This document shows positions 18,506 through 26,995 of a stretch of 64,000 nucleotides of DNA, in pieces. The DNA comes from TMED78 sp036337035 (GTDB lineage Bacteria > Pseudomonadota > Gammaproteobacteria > Steroidobacterales > Rariloculaceae): the NCBI GenBank assembly GCA_036337035.1, contig JAYZFC010000002.1:186001-250000 (forward strand), in the 5' to 3' direction. Within the stretch, counting starts at the first letter, position 1; every line of letters starts with the position of its first letter. A program made the translations under genes and the position numbers. A model generated the notes under the pieces. The model had not been told where the DNA came from and searched no databases. It worked only from the letters and a program-made list of their open reading frames with translations.

Positions 18506-19030
18506 ATGACAAATGAAAACATATATATATTAAGATTAATAATATTCTTAGCCTTTTTGTACTCTTCTCAATCAATTAGTCAAATTCTTTCTGAGTCTAT
18601 TGGATATGCATACTCAATGGAAACTGAAGAATTTGCACTTAATCTTCAAAACTCAGAAGATTCTATACCTGCTTTGGGTAGATATCTAGGACTCAAAGTT
18701 AACCGCTTAGAAATAGAGCCAAATAAAATAGAGCTTGAGATAAATCAAAGCTTTGAACTAAGTATGCTGAAAGTGATGGCATTTGACTCCAGTAATTCTC
18801 TTATTAATGAGATTCTTTTAGATATAGAGCTAGAAGCACCAAATAATCTTATTGAAATAGTAGAGCCTCCTATAGGATCATCAGCTATTCTCAAAGCCAA
18901 TAATACTGGTGTTGGGAGACTCTGGATATCATCATTATCGCCATCCTCTAAGGGAGAAAACTACAAAATCCCATTAATTATTGTAGTAAATAGCAACAAA
19001 GAACTACCTCAACCACCACTTTTATATTAG
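18506..19030 (+). CDS. Secreted protein of unknown function
   Basis: 174 residues with an N-terminal hydrophobic signal (about 10-26, IYILRLIIFLAFLYSSQSIS). The mature part is beta-rich (LGLKVNRLEIEPNKIELEIN, NTGVGRLWISSLSPS, KIPLIIVVN) and could be one immunoglobulin-like domain. I do not recognise a family. The ATG directly abuts the divergent pabB ATG (CATATG), so its promoter and ribosome site lie inside pabB. alaS follows 34 bases downstream. Confidence 0.65.
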   Translation: MTNENIYILRLIIFLAFLYSSQSISQILSESIGYAYSMETEEFALNLQNSEDSIPALGRYLGLKVNRLEIEPNKIELEINQSFELSMLKVMAFDSSNSLINEILLDIELEAPNNLIEIVEPPIGSSAILKANNTGVGRLWISSLSPSSKGENYKIPLIIVVNSNKELPQPPLLY

Positions 19031-19064
19031 ATTATAAAAATTATGTATTCTATTCTTAAAAATA

Positions 19065-21677
19065 ATGAAGAAAACTAGCAACGAACTAAGGCAGGATTTT
19101 ATAGATTTTTTTGTTAAAAAAGATCATAAACTTATTTCTAGCTCTTCTCTGGTCCCTAAAAATGATCAAACGTTACTCTTTACTAATGCTGGCATGGTCC
19201 AATTTAAAGATAAATTTCTAGGGCTAGAGAAAAATAATTTTACTAGAGCTGTGAGCTCTCAGCGATGTCTAAGAGCTGGTGGAAAACATAATGACCTTGA
19301 AAATGTAGGTTATACAGAGAGGCATCACACTATGTTTGAGATGCTCGGAAACTTTAGTTTCGGAGATTATTCTAAAAAAGAAGCTATACAATATGCTTGG
19401 GAATTTATTACTAAAGTTCTAAAAATACCAGAGGAAAAATTATGGTGTACAGTCTTCTTTGAGGATCTTGAATCTGAAAAAATTTGGCTTGACCAAATTG
19501 GTATTAAGTCAGATAGATTAATAAAGCTAGGTAAAAAAAATAATTTTTGGGCTATGGGAGATACTGGACCATGCGGCCCATGTAGTGAAATCTTCTTCGA
19601 TCACGGTCCTAAAGTTTCTGGAGGACCTCCGGGATCAAAGAATGAAGAAGGTGATAGATTCGTTGAAATCTGGAATTTAGTTTTTATGCAGTATGAAAGA
19701 AATAAAGACGGTACATTAATCTCCCTCCCCAAACCTTCAGTTGATACAGGAATGGGGCTAGAAAGAATAACAGCTGTTATGCAAGGGGTTCATTCAAACT
19801 ACGAAATTGATATATTCAAAAATATCATAAAAGATATTATGATAATTACTGGCGAAAAAAATCCAAATGAAAAATCATTGCGGGTTATTGCTGACCATAT
19901 AAGGGCTAGTGTTTTCTTAATATCTGACGGTATTCTTCCAGGCAATGAAGGAAGAGGATATGTATTAAGAAGGATAATAAGAAGAGCTATACGTCACGGC
20001 TTTATGCTAGGAACAAATAAACCCTTCTTCTATAAACTTGTAAAATCAGTTAGCAATCAAATGGGTAGCGCTTATCCAGAAATAACAAAAAAAATTGACT
20101 CAATAGAAAAGACTATCTCTAATGAAGAAAATAAGTTTGCTATTACTTTAGAAAATGGCATGAGCCTTTTAGAGGAAGAGATAAATAAATTACCTAAAGG
20201 TGAAAAAATATCAGGAAAAATTGCTTTTAAACTTTATGATACTTTTGGCTTTCCAATTGACTTAACTGAAGACATAGCTAGAGAAAAAGGACTGTCTGTT
20301 GAAATGAAAGTATTTGAAACAGAAATGACAAAACAAAAAAATAGAGCCAGGAAGTCTAGTCAATTTACAATAGAAAAAACAAGCTTACCTAAGGTCAACT
20401 CAAAAACACAATTTATGGGTTATGATGAATTAGAGTCAGAATCAAAAATATTATCTATCTACAATAAAACTACTCTTGTAGATAAGCTAACTGCAGGAGA
20501 AGAAGGAATAATTATTTTAGATAAAACACCTTTCTATGCTGAAGGTGGTGGGCAAGTAGGTGATTCCGGAAAAATAATAAGCTCTGATAGTATTTTTGAT
20601 GTAATTGATACACAAAAATCATTGCAAGCTATTGTTCATTTAGGCACTTTACTGAAAGGTACAATTAAATCTGGTGATAAAGTCATAGCAAAAGTTAATA
20701 AAGAAAGAAGAAATGCTATTGTTTTAAATCACTCTGCTACTCATCTTCTTCATGCAGCTTTACGCTTAATACTAGGGAACCATATACAACAAAAAGGTTC
20801 TCTGGTTGCACCAGATAAATTACGCTTTGATTTTTCTCATGAAGAACCTATTGATCAAGAAAGAATTATTGAAATTGAATCTTTAGTTAATGGTCAAATC
20901 GCTGCTAATTCTAAAGCAGAGAGTCGAACTCTGCCCTATGAAAAGGCTATAAATAGCGGAGCTTTGGCTTTTTTTGGAGATAAATACGCTGAAAAGGTAA
21001 GAGTAATGAAATTTTCTAATTTTTCTCATGAGTTATGTGGTGGCACACATGTCAAGCGGACAGGTGATATTGGTATTTTCAAAATTATTTCTGAAATTGG
21101 AGTTTCATCTGGAGTTAGAAGAATTGAGGCTTTAACTGGTCCTGCAGCATTATCATTGATCAACCATAATGAAAAGATACTTAATAATATTATTACTTTA
21201 ACTAAGTCAAATAAGGAAAATGTTTTAAGTAAAATAGAAAAATCTATTGAGCAAAATAAAGAACTTGAGAAAAAAGTAAAGAATCTTAAGATCAAGTCTT
21301 TTTCAAACGAGAACGAAAACTCAACCAAAGAAATAAAAAACATAAAAGGTATAAAGATTCTTTCTAAAAAGGTGGATGGAGCTGATACTAACACCTTAAG
21401 AGAAATGTCAGATAGATTAAAAGATAAGATTGGATCAGGTGTAGTAGTCTTAGGTACTATAGAACAAAATAAAGTTAAATTAATAACTAGCATTAGTAAA
21501 GATTTAACAAATAAAATTAATGCTGGTGACTTAATTTCACCGCTTGCAAAAATTGTTGGCGGAAGTGGTGGTGGACGTGCGGACTTTGCTCAAGCAGGAG
21601 GAGTAAAATTAGATAAACTTGAAAAAGCCTTAGAGTCTTCTTACACGGAATTAAAAAAAATTTTAAATAAAAAATAA
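19065..21677 (+). CDS. alaS: Alanyl-tRNA synthetase
   Basis: 870 residues, the normal length. Class II catalytic domain (motifs FTNAGMVQFKDKF, ERHHTMFEMLGNFSFGDY, GDTGPCGPCSEIFFDHG), the editing domain zinc ligands HSATHLLHAAL and CGGTH, and the C-terminal domain ending with the glycine-rich GGSGGGRADFAQAGG. It charges tRNA-Ala in the cytoplasm. The gene is complete and not linked to recA, which lies 37 kb away here. Confidence 0.98.
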   Translation: MKKTSNELRQDFIDFFVKKDHKLISSSSLVPKNDQTLLFTNAGMVQFKDKFLGLEKNNFTRAVSSQRCLRAGGKHNDLENVGYTERHHTMFEMLGNFSFGDYSKKEAIQYAWEFITKVLKIPEEKLWCTVFFEDLESEKIWLDQIGIKSDRLIKLGKKNNFWAMGDTGPCGPCSEIFFDHGPKVSGGPPGSKNEEGDRFVEIWNLVFMQYERNKDGTLISLPKPSVDTGMGLERITAVMQGVHSNYEIDIFKNIIKDIMIITGEKNPNEKSLRVIADHIRASVFLISDGILPGNEGRGYVLRRIIRRAIRHGFMLGTNKPFFYKLVKSVSNQMGSAYPEITKKIDSIEKTISNEENKFAITLENGMSLLEEEINKLPKGEKISGKIAFKLYDTFGFPIDLTEDIAREKGLSVEMKVFETEMTKQKNRARKSSQFTIEKTSLPKVNSKTQFMGYDELESESKILSIYNKTTLVDKLTAGEEGIIILDKTPFYAEGGGQVGDSGKIISSDSIFDVIDTQKSLQAIVHLGTLLKGTIKSGDKVIAKVNKERRNAIVLNHSATHLLHAALRLILGNHIQQKGSLVAPDKLRFDFSHEEPIDQERIIEIESLVNGQIAANSKAESRTLPYEKAINSGALAFFGDKYAEKVRVMKFSNFSHELCGGTHVKRTGDIGIFKIISEIGVSSGVRRIEALTGPAALSLINHNEKILNNIITLTKSNKENVLSKIEKSIEQNKELEKKVKNLKIKSFSNENENSTKEIKNIKGIKILSKKVDGADTNTLREMSDRLKDKIGSGVVVLGTIEQNKVKLITSISKDLTNKINAGDLISPLAKIVGGSGGGRADFAQAGGVKLDKLEKALESSYTELKKILNKK

Positions 21678-21689
21678 TTGTGAGAAACT

Positions 21690-23114
21690 ATGAATAAATT
21701 TAATTATCTTTCTATTATTTCATTAATATTTTTTACTCAATCTTGGGGTCAGCAACCAAGTGAAGCAACAATTCGCCTTCTTGAACGGAGTAAAATGTTT
21801 GAACCTCAATTAATTAAAGTTACTGAAAATGTATATGCAGCAGTCGGGTATCAAGTCTCTACTAATGGTTTTATTATTGGAAAAGATGGCATTATAGTAA
21901 TTGATCCTGGTCAGTTAATATCAGGAGCTCAAAATTTTAATAAAGTACTTAGAGAAATAACTGATAAACCAATCAAGGCGATTATATATACACATGGGCA
22001 TCCTGATCATTACAACGCAGCTGGTGCTTTTTACTCTGAAGGTGTTGAAGTTTGGGCAAGAAATAATTTTGGATCTGAGACTGAGTTAGTCAGACTTAAT
22101 GGCTATCAAGGTGGAGTAAGAAGTTCGAATACACAAGGTTTTGATCTTCCCATAGAGCAGAGAATTGGAGTAGGTGTGGGTATAGCCATGCCCCCAACAA
22201 ACCGTCCTAATTTAGGTGGTATGGGATTAATGTCAGATGGAGCTATAACTAACAATGTAGATGGCGTTGATACTAGTAATCTGGTATCACAGGCTCCAGC
22301 TAGAATAATTCAACCTAATAATACTTTTTCTGGTGATCGTCAATCGATAGAGATTGCTGGAGTCTACCTAGAGCTTGTTAAGGCACCAGGTGAAACTGAT
22401 GATCATCTATATGTTTGGTACCCAAAAGAAAAAGTTATCTTTACAGGAGATAACTTCTATCAGTCCTGGCCAAATACCTATCCATTGAGAGGAACAGCTA
22501 GAAGATCAGTTCGTGACTGGGTTGATAGTTTGAGCTCTATGGTTGAAGAGAAGCCTGAAATAGTTATACCTGGACATACAACACCTATGCAAAATGCTAC
22601 AGAAGTACTTACAAACTACCGAGATGCACTTAAATGGGTTTTAGATAAAACTGTTGAAGGAGCAAAATTAAACCTTACTCCAGATGAATTGGTTAACTTT
22701 GCCCAATTGCCAGAACATCTTATTCATCTTGATTACCTTCAAGATTATTACGGAAGCCAATGGGGTACTGTTCGTGATATATACGCGCAAGATCTAGGCT
22801 GGTTTGATGGTAATGTACTAAATTTACATCGGCAAACTCCCTTAGAGCAGGCGGAAAATTTAGCAGATCTACTAGGTGGAGTTAAACTACTTTCGGTTAA
22901 GGTAGATGAAGCGCTTAGATCTAAAAATTACTATAGAGCAGCACAACTTGCTGATGCTTGGTCAAGGTTAGAACCGGAAAATTATGAGCCATGGTTTGCT
23001 CTGGCTCAATCTCTTTCAGCTATTGCCGAACAAACTTTTAATGCCCCTGCTAGAAATTATACTCAATCTTCTGCTAATAAGGCACTTAGAACAGCAGAAA
23101 ATCTTATGGAATGA
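21690..23114 (+). CDS. Secreted metallo-beta-lactamase-fold hydrolase, alkylsulfatase-like
   Basis: 474 residues with a signal peptide ending SWGQ. The MBL domain shows YTHGHPDHYNAAG (HxHxDH), a second metal site in FTGDNFY and IPGHTTPM, and the long inserted loop typical of SdsA/BDS1 alkylsulfatases, followed by the helical dimerisation region (LGGVKLLSVKVDEALRSKNY). The C-terminal SCP2-like domain of true SdsA enzymes is missing, so hydrolysis of a sulfate or other ester is possible but unproven. It starts 12 bases after alaS. Confidence 0.85.
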   Translation: MNKFNYLSIISLIFFTQSWGQQPSEATIRLLERSKMFEPQLIKVTENVYAAVGYQVSTNGFIIGKDGIIVIDPGQLISGAQNFNKVLREITDKPIKAIIYTHGHPDHYNAAGAFYSEGVEVWARNNFGSETELVRLNGYQGGVRSSNTQGFDLPIEQRIGVGVGIAMPPTNRPNLGGMGLMSDGAITNNVDGVDTSNLVSQAPARIIQPNNTFSGDRQSIEIAGVYLELVKAPGETDDHLYVWYPKEKVIFTGDNFYQSWPNTYPLRGTARRSVRDWVDSLSSMVEEKPEIVIPGHTTPMQNATEVLTNYRDALKWVLDKTVEGAKLNLTPDELVNFAQLPEHLIHLDYLQDYYGSQWGTVRDIYAQDLGWFDGNVLNLHRQTPLEQAENLADLLGGVKLLSVKVDEALRSKNYYRAAQLADAWSRLEPENYEPWFALAQSLSAIAEQTFNAPARNYTQSSANKALRTAENLME

Positions 23115-23124
23115 TTTTTAATTG

Positions 23125-24006
23125 TTAGCTACCCAAAAATACAACTGTTTTCTTTCCATCTAAAAAAACTCTTCTCTCTATATGATACTTAACAGCTTTA
23201 GCTAATGCGATATTTTCATTATCACGGCCAACTTGAGCTAGATGATCTGGCATATGGTTATGATCTACTCGAGTAACTATCTGCTCTATGATTGGCCCTT
23301 CGTCTAATTCTGATGTGACATAGTGAGCTGTAGCACCGATTACTTTTACTCCCCGATCATAAGCTTGGTGATAAGGCTTTGCACCCTTAAATCCTGGTAA
23401 AAATGAATGGTGGATGTTTATACATCGGCCAATTAACTTATTTGAAAAGTTATCAGACAAAATTTGCATATATCGGGCTAATACCACAAGATCAGTATCA
23501 GTTTCTTCAATTAATTTAAGTAAAGTTTCTTCCTGCTCTATTTTATTATTATCATTAACTGATATATAAACAAATTTTATGCCCTCACGTTCTGCTAAAT
23601 GTTCAAGATCAGTATGATTTGAAACTATGGCAATAATTTCCATATGCAAATCACCAGTTTTACTTCGGTAAATAAGATCGTTTAGACAGTGATCAAATTT
23701 TGAGACCATTATTATTACACGAGTAGGTTCTTGTGGATTATGAAATTGCCATTTCATATCTAACTTTTCCGCTACTTCTGAAAAACCCTCTTTGATTTTA
23801 TCAATTGGAGGAGAATTATCTTGGGTACGAAATACCGCGCGCATAAAAAATCTATTGGTAGATTCATCATCAAATTGCTCAAGTGCACAGATATAACAAT
23901 CTCTATTTGCAAGATAGCTACTTACCGCTGCTACAACCCCAGTACCTGCCTCACAAGTAGCAATTAGAATATAATTATTTTTTTTCTTTGTAAGCTTAAA
24001 AGACAT
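23125..24006 (-). CDS. purU: Formyltetrahydrofolate deformylase
   Basis: 293 residues. It splits 10-formyl-THF to formate and THF, balancing one-carbon pools and feeding purine synthesis. It has an N-terminal ACT domain (about 8-90, ATCEAGTGVVAAVSSYLANR) and a formyltransferase domain (about 95-290) with CINIHHSFLPGFKGAKPYHQ and GATAHYVTSELDEGP carrying the Asn-His-Asp set. Full length. Monocistronic, convergent with the MBL gene. Confidence 0.95.
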   Translation of the reverse strand: MSFKLTKKKNNYILIATCEAGTGVVAAVSSYLANRDCYICALEQFDDESTNRFFMRAVFRTQDNSPPIDKIKEGFSEVAEKLDMKWQFHNPQEPTRVIIMVSKFDHCLNDLIYRSKTGDLHMEIIAIVSNHTDLEHLAEREGIKFVYISVNDNNKIEQEETLLKLIEETDTDLVVLARYMQILSDNFSNKLIGRCINIHHSFLPGFKGAKPYHQAYDRGVKVIGATAHYVTSELDEGPIIEQIVTRVDHNHMPDHLAQVGRDNENIALAKAVKYHIERRVFLDGKKTVVFLGS

Positions 24007-24108
24007 TAGAATTTCACTCTATCGAAGATACATCACGCTTGTTTATTTACATTAATAAAGATTGTCATATTAGAAAAAAAATAAGTAAATAGCTAATAAT
24101 AAAAAAAT

Positions 24109-24279
24109 GGGGGTGCCTAAGTGGCTAAAAAGGCTCACCCTGAGGAGAACTAAGCATATTAATACCTATAATATGTCTATAGAATGGCCTATAACCTCTT
24201 CTATGGCGACTTCTTAGACTTAAGCAATAAAAGAATCACTAGCATAGAAATATTCAGGATAAGCAGTTCTGGCAGCCTT
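24109..24279 (+). ncRNA. Candidate structured RNA between purU and the sugar cluster
   Basis: The region holds three successive hairpins on the plus strand: 24111-24140 (GGGTGCCT with AGG..CACCC), 24155-24175 (CATATT/AATATG) and 24177-24206 (CTATAGAA/TTCTATGG plus GG/CC). An alternative closing stem pairs AAGGCT and AGAACT (24130-24151) with AGTTCT and AGCCTT (24265-24279). No open frame fits. The 5' part resembles a tRNA D-arm but no T-arm follows. It could be a 6S-like or other regulatory RNA. The strand and ends are uncertain, and it overlaps the 3' end of the opposite gmhB gene. Confidence 0.28.
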
Positions 24280-24792
24280 AAAAAGTAAAGTCTAAATTAT
24301 TTTTAAGTGATGTCGGGTCATCCACCTTGATAAAATGAATATTTAGCTCATCTGCACATTCCTGATCTGAAATCTGATCGCCAACAAAAATTTCATTTTC
24401 ATGATTATCAGGAAAAAGTTCTCTATACTTCTTTATCATACCTGTATTTGGTTTTCTGCATAAACAATTAGATTCTTTTATATGGGGACATACAATTGCC
24501 ATAGATATAGGTAGGTGGGCTCTAATTATCTCAAGGTTTTCATTTATAAATTCTTTAGTTGTAAGTTTTCTGGATATATCAGGCTGATTTGATATTACAA
24601 CTAAATTAAATTTTTTTTTTTGGAAAATATGAGAATATCTTCTATGTCTTGTTTAATATTTACTTCATCTAAATTTCTTGGAGAAGATAACTTATTTGAT
24701 CTATAAAATGCAGTATTTAATACGCCATCCTTATCTAGATATAAAGTATTTCTATATTGAGGTTTAGCAAAATGATAAATAATTGGTTCCAT
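24278..24792 (-). CDS. gmhB: HAD-IIIA phosphatase (GmhB-like), frame interrupted at an A11 tract
   Basis: This is the heptose-1,7-bisphosphate phosphatase type. The two halves lie in different frames: 24792-24601 carries motif I (YLDKDGVLN), and 24600-24278 carries VVISNQPDIS, the zinc site CPHIKESNCLCRKP and motif IV (FVGDQISD). The frames meet at a run of eleven A (24611-24621); one extra A restores a continuous protein of about 171 residues, the normal family length. All catalytic and zinc motifs are kept, so polymerase slippage or a sequencing error is likelier than decay. It is the last gene of the sugar operon, 3 bases after the transaldolase-like gene. Confidence 0.85.
24611..24621 (-). 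other. A11 homopolymer at the gmhB frameshift (candidate slippage site)
   Basis: Eleven T on the plus strand (eleven A in the gmhB sense strand) mark the point where the two gmhB frames must join. Runs of nine or more A are known to cause RNA polymerase slippage in AT-rich bacteria, which would yield a fraction of in-frame mRNA. A miscounted homopolymer is the plain alternative. Confidence 0.6.
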
Positions 24793-24795
24793 AGA

Positions 24796-25494
24796 TCAAA
24801 TGACAAACCCAGACTGCTGAGCATCTTCATAGAACATTTTTACGGTATCTAGTGAATAATCCTCAGGGCTTTTTCCAAATAACTGCATTTTTTTATAAAG
24901 TTGAGGTGACATGGTAATGATATCACAACCTGATTGCTCTGCAGTTACATAATCATATACCATTCTTGGGCTAGCCCACAAAACATTACAATTGCTATTA
25001 TTATGAATATAGTCTGATATTTCCTTTACGAAAGGGCCTGCATTTATACCAATATCATATATTCTTCCTGCAAAAATTGACAAGATAGCCTCGGATTTTT
25101 CTAAAACAGGCAAAATATGTTTAATCTGTTCAATTGTAAAAATAGCTGTAATATTTAACTTAATATCACTTTCTGCTAAATATTTAATCGTATCTACAGT
25201 AGATTCGCCATTCGTAAAGGTTATCGGAATCTTAACATAGACATTAGATGCTAATAAGGATAATTTTTCTGCTTGATCCACTAAATCAGCATGGCTATCT
25301 CCTATTACCTCAAGTGAAACCGGTAGATTATTTGATAGGCCTAGTACTCTTTTAGAGTGCTCTAGATAATTTTTCACTCCTAAATTTCTAAATAATGTTG
25401 GGTTGAATGTATATCCTTCTATCCCCTTATCTGATAATTTTTGCATTTCATCTTCAGTAGGCCCATCTATATATATATTAATTTGATTTTTCAT
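24796..25494 (-). CDS. Transaldolase / fructose-6-phosphate aldolase-like protein
   Basis: 232 residues, a class I aldolase barrel. NVYVKIPITFTNGE contains the Schiff-base lysine, KLNITAIFTIEQIKHILPV follows, and SIFAGRIYDIGINAGP is the typical active-site strand. The length matches the short FSA/TalC subfamily, but the N-terminus (IYIDGPTEDEMQKLSDKGIE) is unlike housekeeping TalC. Within this cluster it may make or break a seven-carbon or keto-sugar phosphate (inference). It begins 5 bases after the gmhA stop. Confidence 0.82.
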   Translation of the reverse strand: MKNQINIYIDGPTEDEMQKLSDKGIEGYTFNPTLFRNLGVKNYLEHSKRVLGLSNNLPVSLEVIGDSHADLVDQAEKLSLLASNVYVKIPITFTNGESTVDTIKYLAESDIKLNITAIFTIEQIKHILPVLEKSEAILSIFAGRIYDIGINAGPFVKEISDYIHNNSNCNVLWASPRMVYDYVTAEQSGCDIITMSPQLYKKMQLFGKSPEDYSLDTVKMFYEDAQQSGFVI

Positions 25495-25499
25495 AATAT

Positions 25500-26105
25500 C
25501 TATTCACCATTTTTATCTAAATCTTCGATACAAAAACATATTGCATGAAGTATTGCTATGTGGGCTTCTTGAATGTTAGAAGTTTCGTTTGATTTCACTG
25601 TAATAGATAAATCTGAAAAATCTTTAAGAATTCCCCCGCCTTTACCAGCTATTGTAAATATTTTAAGGCCAAGTTCTCTTGCCTTTTCAGCAGCATATAC
25701 AAGGTTCATTGATGCGCCATTTTCTCTATTTCCCCCTCCTGTGGTGATTAAAAAAAGAATATCACCTTTATTTCCTAAGGCCTCTACCTGTCTTGTAAAA
25801 TAGGAAGTAAAATCAAAATCATTAGCCCATGCTGTAATGGCTGATGCATTGTTACTTAGTGAAACGGCTGCTAGTGCAGATCGATCTCTACCCTTAAATG
25901 TACATAATAGCTCTCCCGCAAAATGCTCAGCATCAGCACAAGAACCTCCATTGCCTCCTATAAGAACTTTATTGCCATTTTTATTATTATTATAAATCTC
26001 TAGCGCCATGCTTTTAATCACATCGATTTCATTGCTAACAGAAGAAATTACTTTTGCACTTTCTTGGAAGTAGCCTTTTAAAAAATTTTTGTTTATTTCA
26101 CCCAT
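25500..26105 (-). CDS. gmhA: SIS-domain phosphoheptose isomerase (GmhA-like)
   Basis: About 201 residues. It converts sedoheptulose 7-phosphate to D-glycero-D-manno-heptose 7-phosphate. The sugar-phosphate loop LIGGNGGSCADAEHFAGEL, the TAWANDFDF segment, LGNKGDILFLITTGGGN and SNIQEAHIAILHAICFCIE follow GmhA closely; ITTGGGN replaces the usual STSGNS. I chose the ATG at 26105; a GTG at 26120 is possible but sits one base from the GGAG. The product should feed the HddA-like kinase and GmhB of this cluster. Confidence 0.88.
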   Translation of the reverse strand: MGEINKNFLKGYFQESAKVISSVSNEIDVIKSMALEIYNNNKNGNKVLIGGNGGSCADAEHFAGELLCTFKGRDRSALAAVSLSNNASAITAWANDFDFTSYFTRQVEALGNKGDILFLITTGGGNRENGASMNLVYAAEKARELGLKIFTIAGKGGGILKDFSDLSITVKSNETSNIQEAHIAILHAICFCIEDLDKNGE

Positions 26106-26141
26106 AATAGTTTCTATCACACTCCAAAAATAATTACCAAA

Positions 26142-26969
26142 TTAAATACTTCTACCACCATCCATAATTATAGACTGTCCCGTCATATATGAGCTTGAGT
26201 TAGAAGCTAAAAATACAATTGCATCCTCGTATTCATTCTCATTGGCCCATCTACCTAATAAGGTCCTCTTTTTGACATTTTCAACTAAGTGTTTAGGCTG
26301 ATTATTGAATACTCCACCAGGCAAAATAGCATTCACTCGAACATTTTTATATCCCCAATACTCTGCAAGATACCTAGTCATACCAATTAGAGCAGTCTTA
26401 ACTACTGAGTATCCCAATGGCTTATAGGACTCTATATCTTCAAAACTTTCTGTTGGTGAATAAACTCTCTGGTCTGGAGATCTTATTGCCAAATCAGAAG
26501 AAATATTAATAATAACTCCATAATTCCTTTCAGCCATTCTTGAACCAAAAACTCTTGAGCAAATAAAGGTCCCTGTTATACCAACATCAATTTCCTTATT
26601 CCATTCATCTAAATCATAATCTTCAAGTCTTCCTGAAGGGCCTGCATTAAGATTTTTCATTTCTGGGTTTATTGAAGCATTGTTTATTAATATATCGACT
26701 TTCTCGCTATCATTATCTAGATTAATAGCTAACTTCTCTACAGATTCAAGACTCGTTATATCACAGATAACCGATTCAAAGATTGCCGACGGATTTTCTT
26801 TAACTAATTTATGTTCACAGCTATCTAATCCCTCTTTATTAACATCCAATAAAAAGACCTTTGCTCCAGCTCGAGATAGAGCTATTGCATGTCTTGGACC
26901 GAGAAAACCGCCTGCACCTGTTATTAGTGCCGATTTTCCAGCTAGCGTATCTTTCTTAAAGTTTTGCAA
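26142..26969 (-). CDS. Short-chain dehydrogenase/reductase
   Basis: 275 residues, Rossmann NAD(P)-dependent. The cofactor motif is TGAGGFLGPRHAIAL, with NNASINPE, catalytic Ser in INISSDLA and YSVVK as the YxxxK pair; the C-terminal GQSIIMDGG is typical of classical SDRs. An acidic residue after the second strand (LLDVN) favours NAD. It starts at a TTG 27 bases after the aminotransferase stop; no ATG is available in frame. It is presumably an oxidation or reduction step on the cluster's sugar. Confidence 0.85.
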   Translation of the reverse strand: MQNFKKDTLAGKSALITGAGGFLGPRHAIALSRAGAKVFLLDVNKEGLDSCEHKLVKENPSAIFESVICDITSLESVEKLAINLDNDSEKVDILINNASINPEMKNLNAGPSGRLEDYDLDEWNKEIDVGITGTFICSRVFGSRMAERNYGVIINISSDLAIRSPDQRVYSPTESFEDIESYKPLGYSVVKTALIGMTRYLAEYWGYKNVRVNAILPGGVFNNQPKHLVENVKKRTLLGRWANENEYEDAIVFLASNSSSYMTGQSIIMDGGRSI

Positions 26970-26995
26970 AGATATATTTTCTCTAAAAAAATAAT

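Noticed and set aside
21026..21493. Long open frame on the minus strand of alaS (155 codons)
   Set aside because: It is antisense to conserved alaS codons, gives a Phe/Ser-rich product without motifs, and is explained by the AT-rich Lys/Glu-rich sense strand.
24107..24160. tRNA-like sequence (D-arm GCCTAAGTGGCTAAAAAGGC and a CTGAGGA anticodon-like loop, Leu GAG)
   Set aside because: The anticodon stem does not pair, and no variable arm, T-arm (GGTTCGAATCC) or CCA follows within 150 bases, so no cloverleaf can be built.
24109..24160. Thiamine pyrophosphate riboswitch, suggested by GGGGTGCC
   Set aside because: The conserved CTGAGA and the later AACCTGAT/CTGGATAAT parts are missing, and no thiamine gene is downstream.
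24278..24792. Calling gmhB a pseudogene
   Set aside because: Only one defect exists, at an A11 tract, and every catalytic and zinc motif is kept in the joined frame; slippage or read error is more likely.
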